A stretch of DNA of 64,000 bases from DASUPK01 sp963744105 (GCA_963744105.1 CAVUSJ010000004.1:558001-622000); one strand, 5' to 3'; shown: positions 15,479 to 23,411, counted from the first letter of the stretch. Program-made: numbers and translations. Notes: generated from the sequence alone by a model not told the origin.

Positions 15479-15630
15479 CCACACTGGACCTGGACCGGGC
15501 GGAATACTCGCTTCTCGTCCAAACCGGCGCTCTTGAGTTGACGACAGCGGCCGCCTTGCGTCTCCCTTCACACGAAAGCGGCAGCGCGCCGCCGAAGCTC
15601 GTTGCCGCGTCTTGCCCAGCGTCACAACGG

Positions 15631-16353
15631 TCATCCGCCCGCAACGAACTCGCGCAGCGCCGCCCTGCCGCCACCAATCAGCGGCTCGCCGTGTGCGAAC
15701 AAGAGGTTGTCGAAATCGAGGTCGAGCAGCAGCCGAAGCGACTCGCGCAGCCCGGCCCGCACCGGCGTGGGGTCATCGCCCATCAGGAATCCGGGCACGA
15801 AGCTAAGCCCGCCGCCGCGCGGGCGCGTAAGGCCGTCGGCGAAGGCGAGCGCGTCGCCGTCGGCGATCCGGATGTGAAGCGCGGTGTCGTCCGGGCAGAT
15901 GGCCCCCAGCTGGTGTGCGGTGATCCCCGGCGCCAGCTCCTCCCCGAACGCGAAGCCCTCGACCTTCGGACCGCGCTCGAATTCGTGCAAGCCGGCGTCG
16001 CTGCAACGAATCGGGCAGCCGAACGCCTCCGCGTAGCGCTCGCTATGGCGGAGATGGTGGCGGTTGGTGAGGACGATCTGGTTCGGGGTCTCTCGCTGCT
16101 CAAACCACTCGAGGCCCTCACGCGGCACCATCGGGTCGAGGACCATCCGGGTGGGCTCGATGTAGTACGAGTCCACGGGCAGCCTGATTCTCGGGTGGAT
16201 TGCTGTCCAGTGATGGACGCCAGGGAGCACCTCGCGGATCGGCCGGTGCGATGCGAGCTCGAGCACGAGCGGACGGAGGAACTGTGGCCACGCCGCGCCG
16301 GCGAGCTGGACGCCGTACCGGGCCTGACGGGTGAGAGGCTCGAGTAGCGCCAT
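15631..16353 (-). CDS. Metallo-beta-lactamase-fold-like protein, metal site degenerate
   Basis: The 240-residue protein resembles MBL-fold hydrolases: REVLPGVHHWTAIHP start, SYYIEPTRMVLDPMVP strand pair, VLTNRHHLRHSERY at the place of the HxHxDH motif, ADGDALAFADGL, and FDNLLFAHGEPLIGGG at the end. The canonical HxHxDH is reduced to HHxRHS, so two-metal hydrolysis is doubtful. The ATG at 16353 is chosen because TATAAC lies 9 nt upstream with TTGCCG 18 bp before it, a good leaderless promoter; longer frames have no ribosome site. Confidence 0.65.
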   Translation of the reverse strand: MALLEPLTRQARYGVQLAGAAWPQFLRPLVLELASHRPIREVLPGVHHWTAIHPRIRLPVDSYYIEPTRMVLDPMVPREGLEWFEQRETPNQIVLTNRHHLRHSERYAEAFGCPIRCSDAGLHEFERGPKVEGFAFGEELAPGITAHQLGAICPDDTALHIRIADGDALAFADGLTRPRGGGLSFVPGFLMGDDPTPVRAGLRESLRLLLDLDFDNLLFAHGEPLIGGGRAALREFVAGG

Positions 16354-16362
16354 CGTCAGGAC

Positions 16363-16392
16363 GTTATACGCGTGCCCAATGCACGACGGCAA
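16363..16392 (-). promoter_or_regulatory. Promoter of the MBL-like gene
   Basis: On the minus strand TTGCCG, an 18-bp spacer, TATAAC, and 9 nt to the ATG at 16353. The hexamer-to-ATG gap equals that of the SnoaL genes and implies a leaderless transcript. Confidence 0.5.
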
Positions 16393-16472
16393 GTGTTCGA
16401 AGCCTTCGGGCTGCGCCCATTTCACGGGGAGCGATTAAGAACTCCTGCTTCTCCTCCAAAGCGGAACTTCGC

Positions 16473-17150
16473 TCAGCTCCCTGACCCAATCAGTGCGTCG
16501 CCGAGCAGCTTGGCCGCGAAGACGAGGCACAGGACGGCGATAATCATCGCGTTCTCGCGCACCATCCATGAACGCAGCTCCGCGAGGAGGGCGGTGCCTC
16601 GCTCGCGCATCAGCAGGGAGAGTGCGAGCGGGATGCCGGGTGCAAGCGTCCCGAGGAACACAAAGACCGCAAGCGCACCCGCCTGCGCACTCGCGCTGAC
16701 GCCGAGCTCGGCAATCGCAAGCGACGCGCCGATGGTGAGAAGCAGGTTCTTGGGTTTCCCCGCCGCCAGGAACACAGCCATCGCTGCGGCTCTTGGAGTC
16801 GTCAAGCCGTCGACCTTCTGCATCCAGGCCGGAAGCTCGGTCTCCGTCCCACCATCCCCACGCCCGCGCCACTGCCGTGCCGCCACGAGGAGCAGTAGCA
16901 CTGCGAGGCTGGCCTGCACGGCGATCACCCAATCGGCGGGTGCGCCGTCCTGGCGGGCGTTCGCGCCGTCGGCCAGGAGCAGCGCGAGGGTCGCGACGGC
17001 CCCGAGGCTCAGGGCCCAGCTCGCGACGAACACCGTCGCGGTCACCCGCCCACCCGGCGCGACAAGCATCAAGACCACCGCGATCACCGCCACCGGACTC
17101 AGGGCGACGCCGATACCGAATGCGAGAACCTCGCCGACCGCCTGGCTCAT
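16473..17150 (-). CDS. GAP-family (LysE-like) membrane protein
   Basis: The 225-residue protein has six predicted membrane helices: GEVLAFGIGVALSPVAVIAV first, then VASWALSLGAVATLALLL, WVIAVQASLAVLLLLVAA, a loop with PAWMQKVDGLTTPRAAAM, AGKPKNLLLTIGASLAIA, ALAVFVFLGTLAPGIPLAL, and a final IIAVLCLVFAAKLLGDAL. The P-V/P-K-N-L pattern is that of the GAP/Sap and LysE exporter superfamily. It probably exports a small molecule or lipid; substrate unknown. The ATG at 17150 is the first good start. A family hairpin (17213-17232) lies upstream. Confidence 0.7.
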   Translation of the reverse strand: MSQAVGEVLAFGIGVALSPVAVIAVVLMLVAPGGRVTATVFVASWALSLGAVATLALLLADGANARQDGAPADWVIAVQASLAVLLLLVAARQWRGRGDGGTETELPAWMQKVDGLTTPRAAAMAVFLAAGKPKNLLLTIGASLAIAELGVSASAQAGALAVFVFLGTLAPGIPLALSLLMRERGTALLAELRSWMVRENAMIIAVLCLVFAAKLLGDALIGSGS

Positions 17151-17212
17151 GACGGGGCAATCGCGATCACGATGCCCCTGGGCTCCGATCATCCATGACC
17201 GGGGCGAACGTA

Positions 17213-17232
17213 CCGCTTTCCATGCAAAGCGG
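17213..17232. repeat. Perfect GCATGG-type hairpin upstream of GAP-family gene
   Basis: CCGCTTT-CCATGC-AAAGCGG has a perfect 7-bp stem. Compared with CTGCTTT/AAAGCAG at 45113, the second base pair has changed on both sides, a compensatory change. It lies 62 bp before the GAP-family start. Confidence 0.6.
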
Positions 17233-17286
17233 CACTCCACGCACATCTTCAGCGACCCTCAGAAAGCGCCGCTCTGGCGGGTTCTT

Positions 17287-17904
17287 CTACGCCCCGGAGG
17301 TCGGATTCGCCGCATTCGCCGCGATGCTCGGCCGGGAGCCGATCGGGCGTAGGCGGGCAGGCGCCCGCCTACGGCGTCCGTAGCGCAGGAGGAGCAATGC
17401 GAGGATCGGCACAGCGCTGCCCACGACCATGGCCCTGAACCAGAGGCTTGCCCCGTCGGTTCCCGAACCGAGTGAGTGCAATACGGCCAGAACGTAGACC
17501 ACGACGGTGGCCTGGTGGATGCGTCTCCAACGACGTGCTCCAATGCGGCGTCGAACGTAGAAGGTGGGTCCCAGTAAGAGCGCCAGATATCCAGCGAGGA
17601 TGCCGAGCCCGGTCCACGCTGGCCTATAGCTCAGGGTGAACGGAATCGCGATACCGGTAACACCCGGGTTGAGAAAGCCGTCGCCGAGAAGCAGGACACC
17701 ATGAGCGCCGATTGCCACCAGGCCGGCCAGGGCGATCTGCTGGTGGACCTTCAACACCGTTCGCTTCATTCCCGGGGGCCAGGTGAAGCGGGAGGCGAGG
17801 ACGAGTCCGAGGATGACGGCGGTGGCGATCAACACGAACGCGACGATCCCGGCGGAGCGGGACGCGAGCCACCACGGGTAGTTGGCGGGATCCGGCTCAG
17901 TCAC
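17287..17904 (-). CDS. Ferric-reductase-like transmembrane protein
   Basis: This 205-residue integral membrane protein has about six helices, beginning SRSAGIVAFVLIATAVILGL. Histidines at VLKVHQQIALAGLVAIGAHG and RRIHQATVVVYVLAVLHSL are spaced as in the heme-coordinating helices of ferric-reductase-like (MsrQ/YedZ, NOX) domains. There is no cytoplasmic flavin/NADPH domain, so electrons must come from or go to a partner. The GTG at 17904 follows GGAGGGGGGCGGAG. It overlaps the preceding small gene by 8 bp and ends the ApbE/ferredoxin operon. Confidence 0.75.
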   Translation of the reverse strand: MTEPDPANYPWWLASRSAGIVAFVLIATAVILGLVLASRFTWPPGMKRTVLKVHQQIALAGLVAIGAHGVLLLGDGFLNPGVTGIAIPFTLSYRPAWTGLGILAGYLALLLGPTFYVRRRIGARRWRRIHQATVVVYVLAVLHSLGSGTDGASLWFRAMVVGSAVPILALLLLRYGRRRRAPARLRPIGSRPSIAANAANPTSGA

Positions 17905-18127
17905 CTCCGCCCCCCTCCCCTTCAGGCTCCTGCTGGCTCGCGGGTGGGGCGGAATGGCTTGGGGCCGCAATCTGTGGTCCACCGACGGAGACCCGGGTCG
18001 GCCCGCTGAACACCGTGTACCCGGCGAGGGCGGCGAGGGCGATTACGACCAACACGGCCGCGATCCGCACGCTCAGGTTGGGACCTTCGGAGATGGCCAT
18101 CGGTGGGCTGGAAGAGGTCGCGCTCAT
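17897..18127 (-). CDS. Small single-span membrane protein of the ApbE operon
   Basis: The 76-residue product has one membrane helix at about residues 19-41 (LSVRIAAVLVVIALAALAGY) and a Ser/Pro/Gly/Glu-rich outer tail ending in GEGGGGD. Its start codon overlaps the stop of the gene before it (ATGA) and its end overlaps the next start, so all three are translationally coupled. The family was not recognised; a membrane subunit or scaffold role is guessed from position only. Confidence 0.55.
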   Translation of the reverse strand: MSATSSSPPMAISEGPNLSVRIAAVLVVIALAALAGYTVFSGPTRVSVGGPQIAAPSHSAPPASQQEPEGEGGGGD

Positions 18128-18441
18128 GGCGGAACAGGGGAGGTGCGGCTGACGACTTGGGTCGCCTGCTGGGCCTTCGAGCCCTTGGCGAGCGGTTGGC
18201 TGCTGGATTGCACCGCCGGACCCGGGCCGAGCGCGGGGTCGCGGCCATTGCGAACCTGAATCGCCAGCAGCGTCAGCACGATGAAGAAGAGCCCCAGGCT
18301 GGCCGTGATCACCGCGAGAGGGCTCGGCAGCGGCCGCCGTTGCGGGCGAGGCGTCTGACGCTCCCGTACTCCCGGTTGCCCATTGGTCGGCGCGTCCGGG
18401 GGAGCGGTCGGGGGCTCCGGGGTCGTGGATGGCTCGGGCAT
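18124..18441 (-). CDS. Pro-rich single-span membrane protein of the ApbE operon
   Basis: This 105-residue protein has a long Pro/Thr-rich cytoplasmic N-terminus (PEPSTTPEPPTAPPDAPTNG), one helix at about 51-70 (LAVITASLGLFFIVLTLLAI) and a polar tail with TQVVSRTSP. The ATG at 18441 lies 7 nt after the upstream stop, with AGAGGAC as ribosome site; an earlier in-frame ATG would overlap the lipoprotein gene. Function unknown. Confidence 0.55.
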   Translation of the reverse strand: MPEPSTTPEPPTAPPDAPTNGQPGVRERQTPRPQRRPLPSPLAVITASLGLFFIVLTLLAIQVRNGRDPALGPGPAVQSSSQPLAKGSKAQQATQVVSRTSPVPP

Positions 18442-18448
18442 TCTGTCC

Positions 18449-19018
18449 CTAGTCCTCTCCGCAGACCCTGAAGCCATAGCCGCGAGCGAAGGCCGTTACC
18501 GACCGGCTCAAATCATCGAGCTGGCCCTGAAGCGCCTGAAGTCGCGCAATGTCGAGCGAGGGAAGCGCGTTGCGGATCTCGCCACGCAGGGCAAGTTGTC
18601 GGTTGATCACGTCAAACACATTCGCGCGAAGCAGTTGGCTCTCGCCCGGAGGGGGCGGAATGGCCTGTATCCGCCGAAGCTCCGTCTCCCCCGAGGTGAT
18701 GGTGTCGTCGTAGGCCTTGCTCGCCTCCTGGACGTCCGTCGAGCGCGCCACGCGCTCTCGAGCCGAGCTGCGCTCCGGGTCGAGATTGCTGCAGATGCGA
18801 TCCACCCGCGCGATGTACGCCCGGCGCGCCGGATCCGTGACCTTCGCAATGGCCACCGGTTTCGGGCTGGAGACCTGGGTGGCCTGTGTCGTTGACGTGG
18901 CGGCGACGTTCTGGCCTCCCTCGCTCTCCGCGCGCCGGCTGTCGCCGCCGCAGCCGGCGAGGATGGCAAGTGCCAGTGATCCCGCGGCGGTGAACATCAC
19001 TGTGCGGCGGGGAAACAC
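18449..19018 (-). CDS. Lipoprotein, helical, of the ApbE operon
   Basis: This 189-residue protein has a lipobox (FTAAGSLALAILAGCGGD), Cys at about residue 23, a Ser/Thr/Gln linker, and then a helical domain. That domain has a disulfide candidate (Cys near 76 in DRICSNLDPE and Cys near 187 in FRVCGED) and the helix pair ARRAYIARVDRICSNL / LARLQALQGQLDDLSR-like. Such domains occur in actinobacterial lipoproteins of unknown role. GTG starts it 6 nt after the ferredoxin stop. Confidence 0.65.
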   Translation of the reverse strand: MFPRRTVMFTAAGSLALAILAGCGGDSRRAESEGGQNVAATSTTQATQVSSPKPVAIAKVTDPARRAYIARVDRICSNLDPERSSARERVARSTDVQEASKAYDDTITSGETELRRIQAIPPPPGESQLLRANVFDVINRQLALRGEIRNALPSLDIARLQALQGQLDDLSRSVTAFARGYGFRVCGED

Positions 19019-19024
19019 GAGCGG

Positions 19025-19237
19025 CTAGGGATAGACCTGCTCGCCGGTCTGGTCGTCGATCACCGAGATCGCCGTGGACGGGCACGCCTCGGCGGCTTTC
19101 ATGATCAGATCCTGTGGGCCGCCGCCGACCACATGCGCGATGTCGTTCAGGGCGAACACATTCGGGGCGAGGTCAACGCAATCCCCATGGGCGGCACAGG
19201 CGTTCTCGTCGATCTGCGGTACATACGTCATCTCCAC
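19025..19237 (-). CDS. Ferredoxin with CxxHxxC...CP cluster motif
   Basis: The 70-residue ferredoxin has Cys14, His17, Cys20 and Cys52-Pro53. This CxxHxxC-(x31)-CP pattern is that of cytochrome P450-associated actinobacterial ferredoxins, in which a histidine replaces one cluster cysteine and usually a [3Fe-4S] centre is bound. Residues 21-33 (VDLAPNVFALNDI) match the family. GTG follows AAAAGGGGTGA. It is encoded between ApbE and a lipoprotein, and a P450 lies at 26950. It could serve either the membrane redox proteins here or the distant P450. Confidence 0.85.
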   Translation of the reverse strand: MEMTYVPQIDENACAAHGDCVDLAPNVFALNDIAHVVGGGPQDLIMKAAEACPSTAISVIDDQTGEQVYP

Positions 19238-19379
19238 TCACCCCTTTTGGTTAGTGACGGAGAGTCCGGTCAGGTCCGCCGACTCTAGGGTCGGTTCCGG
19301 CCCGTCACATCAGTGGCCACCCGGGGCATGCCCTCGGTAGTTGCCCACATGGCCGGCGTGAGGGCAGGCACTGGGAATG

Positions 19380-20366
19380 TCAGTGAGGCGTGATCCGTAC
19401 GCGCGGAGGATCGTGCAGCGGGCCGACGCGCTGGACGCTGCCGTCGTCTAGGACGACCAGACCCCCGTGCTCGGCGAGGAACGTGGCTGCGCCGCCCGGG
19501 CCGCTGAGCAGTGCGGCCTTGGCAAGCACGTCCGCCTCGAGCGCGGTCGGCGCACGCGCGGCCGCGCAGATCAGGCCCGTCCAGGCCGGCCGGCCGGTGG
19601 CCGGGTCGATCAAATGGTGCGCATGTGTGCCGTCGGGAAGCCTCCACAGACGCGCGTCCAGGCCGGATGTCGCGATTGCACCACGCTCGAACGCGAATGC
19701 CTCGGCGGCAACGCCACTCAGCGGATGACGGATCTGGAGCTCGATCGGCTCGCTGTCAGGAAGCTTGCCGCCCACCCGCACATCTCCACCGCAATCGATG
19801 ACGTAGCGCGCATAACCCGCCAGCCGCCGGCCAACCAGGTCGGCGGCCAGACCTTTGCCGATGCCGCCGCTGTCCATTTTCACCACCGGGGGGCGCCTGA
19901 TCGCGCCTTCGTCCTCGAGCACTCGGATGAGGCGCCAAGCCGGATCGTGGGCGGGACCGGCCGGGCGCCGAGGCGGGGCGGTGGCCAGGGCGGACTCGAG
20001 TGGCTCCGAGGCGATACCGCTGCGTGTCTCCGTGTAACCCGCAGCCTCGAGGTGGGGCAGGAGGGTCGGATCCACCAAGCCGCCCGTGCGCTCGGCGGCC
20101 CACACGCCGGCCGACACCGCGGCACGAAGCAAGAGGGAGGCTGGAATCACCTCGCGGGGGTCACGGTTGAGTCGAGAGAGCTCGCTGTCGGGCCTGAAGC
20201 GGGACAGCTCGCGATCGAATGCCGTCAACTGGGCTTCGATGGTGTCCGCCATCACAGAGGGCTCGGGCTGGTCGTCTTCAACTCGAGCTCCGATCAGAAC
20301 GCGGATCTCGGTCCCCATCGTGTGGAAGCGCCGTTCGAACAACCCGCGGATCTTGACGGCTGTCAC
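19380..20366 (-). CDS. apbE: FAD:protein FMN transferase (ApbE)
   Basis: This 328-residue ApbE-family enzyme uses Mg2+ and FAD to attach FMN through a phosphoester to Ser/Thr of partner proteins. Seen motifs are RFHTMGTEIRVLIGA at the start, FRPDSELSRLN, VVKMDSGGIGKGLAADLV near residue 165, YVIDCGGDVRVGG, HHLIDPATGRP near 250 and APTALEADVLAKAALL near 273 with the metal-binding Thr and Asp. No signal peptide is evident. No protein with a clear FMN-attachment motif lies in the window, so its substrate is encoded elsewhere or is atypical. It starts with GTG 8 nt after the methyltransferase stop. Confidence 0.9.
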   Translation of the reverse strand: MTAVKIRGLFERRFHTMGTEIRVLIGARVEDDQPEPSVMADTIEAQLTAFDRELSRFRPDSELSRLNRDPREVIPASLLLRAAVSAGVWAAERTGGLVDPTLLPHLEAAGYTETRSGIASEPLESALATAPPRRPAGPAHDPAWRLIRVLEDEGAIRRPPVVKMDSGGIGKGLAADLVGRRLAGYARYVIDCGGDVRVGGKLPDSEPIELQIRHPLSGVAAEAFAFERGAIATSGLDARLWRLPDGTHAHHLIDPATGRPAWTGLICAAARAPTALEADVLAKAALLSGPGGAATFLAEHGGLVVLDDGSVQRVGPLHDPPRVRITPH

Positions 20367-20374
20367 ACCCGCTG

Positions 20375-21235
20375 CTAGGCGGTCGCCGAGGCGAGCAGCA
20401 CCACGTTCGAGAAGCTCAGCGGCTTCGAGCCACCCCCCGCATCCGCTGCGGCCTGCGTGATCGCGTCCCAGGCCTCTTCCTGGGCCTCGCCTGCGTGCTG
20501 CTCGATCATCGCCCGGATCGGGGCGGCGATCGCCCTGACGTAGGCGGTGAAGTGCTCCGGTGACTCGAACTCGAAGGTGACCTCGTTCTGCTCCACGGCG
20601 ACGTTCGAGAACCCACCTCCCTCGAGCAACCCGCCGAGGGCAGCGGGGGTGGGGCGGGAGAGGGGCCCGGGCGTTCCGGGCGCGGGCGGGGGCACGTCAA
20701 ACCGCTCCATCGTCGTCCTCATCGGAATCGAGAGGAAGGGGACCTGATCGGGCTCGCCCCACGAGCTGATCGCCATCCGCGCGCCCGGCTTGAGGAAGCC
20801 TCGGATGCGCCCCGCGGCGGCCTCCGCGTCCGGCTCGAAGATGATTCCCCAGCGCGAGACGGCGGCGTCGAAGCTCTCGGGCGGGAAATCGAGGCTGGAG
20901 GCGTCCGACTCCATGAACTCGACGTTGCCCAAGCCGGCCGCCGCCGCGCGTTCACGCCCGAACGCGAGCATCTCGGCGGAGATGTCCGAGGCCACAACGC
21001 GGCCCTCCGGGCCGGCCTCACGCGCGGCGGTGAGCGCCGGCTCGCCATAGCCGGCGGCGACGTCCAGGACCCGGCTTCCCGACTGCACGCCAGCGAGCTC
21101 CACCAGCCGCTCGCTGATGTGCCGGTCCGCCCTGTCATTGAACTCGCTCCACTCCATCCAGCCGACCGCAGCAGAGTCCCAGTTCTTGTGCTGCGCCTCG
21201 CGGAAGTCGATCGGGTCGATCCCCTTGGATTCCAT
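20375..21235 (-). CDS. Class I SAM-dependent methyltransferase
   Basis: This 286-residue methyltransferase has motif I RVLDVAAGYGEPALTAA near residue 54, motif II VVASDISAEMLAF, motif III NVEFMESDASSLDF and motif IV FDAAVSRWGIIF. The C-terminal half (FLSIPMRTTMERF) carries substrate specificity; the acceptor is unknown (small molecule of the UbiE/quinone or polyketide type). ATG 21235 follows AAGGAGGAGCGAC. It is probably the first gene of the ApbE operon. Confidence 0.8.
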   Translation of the reverse strand: MESKGIDPIDFREAQHKNWDSAAVGWMEWSEFNDRADRHISERLVELAGVQSGSRVLDVAAGYGEPALTAAREAGPEGRVVASDISAEMLAFGRERAAAAGLGNVEFMESDASSLDFPPESFDAAVSRWGIIFEPDAEAAAGRIRGFLKPGARMAISSWGEPDQVPFLSIPMRTTMERFDVPPPAPGTPGPLSRPTPAALGGLLEGGGFSNVAVEQNEVTFEFESPEHFTAYVRAIAAPIRAMIEQHAGEAQEEAWDAITQAAADAGGGSKPLSFSNVVLLASATA

Positions 21236-21335
21236 GTCGCTCCTCCTTGCCACCCCATTGCAGCGCACGGCGACGCTAACCGATAGGTGGGCGCCACGGA
21301 GGCTTGACCGGTGGACCCCGGCGATGCTCTTGCGG

Positions 21336-21680
21336 CTAGATGTGGATGACCGCGATCTCGAGTCCGACGAAGACGAGCGAGGCGGCGCAGAGGATCAGGA
21401 GCAGGCGGCCCCGGCGGCCCGTGGCGGCGACGATGATCGAGACGATCAGCGCGGCCGCGGCGAAGATCCCGCCGCCGATCGCGAAGCCGAGGCCGACGTC
21501 GGCGCGCCGCGTTGACCCGTCGAAGCAGTCGCCGTTCGACGCTGGCTCCGCCTTGCCGTGAGTGACGTCGTGGCAGGTGGGAAGCGAGGTGTTATCGCTC
21601 GCCCCGGCGATGATCGCCCCGGCGACGAACGCGATGACGAGCGCCAGGAGGACGGCCAGGATCCGAAGTGGCACCGCCAT
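21336..21680 (-). CDS. Three-span membrane protein with two outer cysteines
   Basis: The 114-residue product has helices at about 4-27 (LRILAVLLALVIAFVAGAII), 66-86 and 93-112. The loop between helices 1 and 2 has TCHDVTHGK and NGDCFDG, where two cysteines may form a disulfide outside the cell. The family was not recognised. Its first 89 bp overlap out of frame with the 3' end of the TetR gene. Confidence 0.55.
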   Translation of the reverse strand: MAVPLRILAVLLALVIAFVAGAIIAGASDNTSLPTCHDVTHGKAEPASNGDCFDGSTRRADVGLGFAIGGGIFAAAALIVSIIVAATGRRGRLLLILCAASLVFVGLEIAVIHI

Positions 21681-22290
21681 CGGCCGGATTCTTATCGGCT
21701 CCGAGGACGCTCCGCATCGAGCGGCGCGCGCGGGCGAGGACCTCGGGGTCCCGCCAGAGCTGGAAGCCGTAGCTTCCGCCGGCCGCGAGGGAATTGAGCT
21801 GAAAGGCTACGTCGGCCGGATCGGTGCCCGCCGGCAGATCATCCGCCTCGACGGCGCCCCGGGCCTCCCGCTCGAGCACGCCGAGCCAGCGAGTCATCGT
21901 CGCGGCGACGGCGTCGCGAAGCGGGCCGGGGCGGGCATCGAACTCGACCGTGGCCGTGGTCAGGAAGCAGCCGCCCGGCATCACCTCGCGCCGGTGGTAG
22001 TCGATCCACGTGTCGCAGAGCGCCAGGAGCCGGGGCAGACCGGGCTCCAGGCCGGCGACCGGCTCCCAGACCTCGCTCCTGAAGCCCTCGACCGCGGCCT
22101 CGAGCGTCGCCAGCTGCAGGTCCTCCTTGCTGCCGAAGAGGCTGAAGAGGCTGCTCTTCCTCATCTCCACCTCATCGGCGAGGCCGCCGATGGTGAGCCC
22201 CTCGAGGCCCTCCACGGAGGCGCGGTGGGTCGCCGCCTCGGTGACGGCGGATCGGGTCTCGGCGACTGCAGCGGCTGAGCGGCGGGGCAT
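21592..22290 (-). CDS. TetR-family regulator
   Basis: This 232-residue TetR regulator has an N-terminal helix-turn-helix with LTIGGLADEVEMRKSSLFSL and FGSKEDLQLATLEAA. The ligand-binding domain includes CDTWIDYHRREVMPGGCFLT (TetR_C_16/33-like, as in YcdC-type regulators). The last 45 residues after VLARARRSMRSVL are Arg/Gly/Pro-rich and read through the next gene, so a natural stop may have been lost. It is divergent from the MBL gene with a palindrome between, and probably represses it and itself. Confidence 0.8.
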   Translation of the reverse strand: MPRRSAAAVAETRSAVTEAATHRASVEGLEGLTIGGLADEVEMRKSSLFSLFGSKEDLQLATLEAAVEGFRSEVWEPVAGLEPGLPRLLALCDTWIDYHRREVMPGGCFLTTATVEFDARPGPLRDAVAATMTRWLGVLEREARGAVEADDLPAGTDPADVAFQLNSLAAGGSYGFQLWRDPEVLARARRSMRSVLGADKNPADGGATSDPGRPPGARHRVRRRGDHRRGER

Positions 22291-22302
22291 GCCCTCGCAT
22301 GA

Positions 22303-22322
22303 TACCGTACGATCGTCCGATA
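22303..22322. promoter_or_regulatory. TetR operator-like palindrome
   Basis: TACCGTACGATCGTCCGATA matches its own reverse complement at 16 of 20 positions and lies between the divergent tetR (start 22290) and MBL gene (start 22353). Confidence 0.6.
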
Positions 22323-22352
22323 AAGAATCGCCCAATATCGAGAGGAGCGCAG

Positions 22353-23168
22353 ATGAAGGTCCGGTGGCTTGGTTGGGCGGGAGTCGAGGTCGAGGCGGAG
22401 GGCGCCACGGTTGTGATCGACCCGCTGGCGGATCCGGCGGCGACCTTCGCCGCTCTGGGCGACCGAGCGGCAGGGGTGGAGCTCCCCGCCGTGGTGGAGC
22501 CCGAGGGCCGCGAAGCGGTCGCGGGGCTGGTCACCCATCTCCATCGCGATCACACCGACGCGGCGGCGCTCGCCGAGGCGCTGGCCCCGGACGCATCAGT
22601 CCACGAGCCGCGGTGGCCCGGCGGGGGCGACTTCGAGAACCTCGGGCTGATCGAGGCGAACGCCGAGCTCGAGAAGTCGGGTCTGCGGCGAACGACCGCC
22701 GAGATCTGGCAGAGCTTCGAGGCCGGCCCGTTCACGCTCACCGCGCTGCCCTCCGTCGACGGGCTCGGCGACCCGCAGGTCTCCTGGCTGGTCGAGGCAG
22801 AGGGGCAGCGGGTGCTCCACCTCGGCGACACGGTCTTCCACGGGCACTGGTGGCGAATGACCAAGCGCCACGGCCCTTTCGACCTCGTCCTCGCGCCGAT
22901 CAACGGGGCTCGGGTGAACTTCCCTCACCTCCAGCCGCCCAGCCCGCTGCAAGCGGCCATGGAGCCCGAGCAGGCCGCGATCGCCGCCGAGGCCCTCGGC
23001 GCCGGCGCGCTGGTGCCGATCCACTACGGGGGCCTCGAAATCGATCCGTACTACCTGCCCGTCGCCGACCCCCTGCAGAGGCTGGAGGCGGCGGTGGCCG
23101 GACGTGACTATGCCACCCGGGTGCTCCAGCCGGATGAGGAGATCGGGGCGGTGGCCGCGCCCGCCTAG
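22353..23168 (+). CDS. MBL-fold metal-dependent hydrolase (UlaG-like)
   Basis: This 271-residue metallo-beta-lactamase-fold protein starts KVRWLGWAGVEVEAEGATVV. It has the metal motif THLHRDHTDAAAL near residue 60, HLGDTVFHGHWW near 155 and PIHYGGLEIDPYY near 228, typical of the UlaG/UPF0173 group. ATG 22353 follows GAGAGGAGC. It probably hydrolyses a small ester, lactone or phosphodiester; substrate unknown. Expression is likely controlled by the divergent TetR. Its stop overlaps that of the convergent small gene in the shared CTAG. Confidence 0.8.
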   Translation: MKVRWLGWAGVEVEAEGATVVIDPLADPAATFAALGDRAAGVELPAVVEPEGREAVAGLVTHLHRDHTDAAALAEALAPDASVHEPRWPGGGDFENLGLIEANAELEKSGLRRTTAEIWQSFEAGPFTLTALPSVDGLGDPQVSWLVEAEGQRVLHLGDTVFHGHWWRMTKRHGPFDLVLAPINGARVNFPHLQPPSPLQAAMEPEQAAIAAEALGAGALVPIHYGGLEIDPYYLPVADPLQRLEAAVAGRDYATRVLQPDEEIGAVAAPA

Positions 23169-23341
23169 CGGGCGTTGGCCTCGACGGCGTCGAGGAACCC
23201 GGGGACCTCCTGCTTGGCGGCGCCCCGGAAGCGGATCTCGCTGGTGTCCTGGGTTAGCTGCTCGAGCGCCTTCCCGAACCGGCCCCAGCCGCGCGGCAAC
23301 CGGTCCTTCTCGCGCGCGATCTCCCCCGCGGTGACTGCCAC
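23165..23341 (-). CDS. 58-residue small soluble protein
   Basis: The GTG at 23341 follows AAGGATTGG. The product AVTAGEIAREKDRLPRGWGR, FGKALEQLTQDTSEIRFRGA, then KQEVPGFLDAVEANAR is hydrophilic and helix-rich, with codon bias of a real gene. Its stop and that of the MBL gene share CTAG. A longer frame to 23398 would run through the terminator of the next gene and is rejected. Function unknown. Confidence 0.6.
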   Translation of the reverse strand: MAVTAGEIAREKDRLPRGWGRFGKALEQLTQDTSEIRFRGAAKQEVPGFLDAVEANAR

Positions 23342-23364
23342 GCGACCAATCCTTGCAAGCAGAA

Positions 23365-23384
23365 GGGCGGCCCGTGGGCCGCCC
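23365..23384 (-). terminator. GC hairpin after secreted-protein gene
   Basis: GGGCGGCCC-GT-GGGCCGCCC is a perfect 9-bp stem 28 bp past the stop of the 23412 gene on the minus strand. No long T-run follows. Confidence 0.65.
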
Positions 23385-23411
23385 CTCCGACAGATCAACG
23401 GAAGAAGGTCG

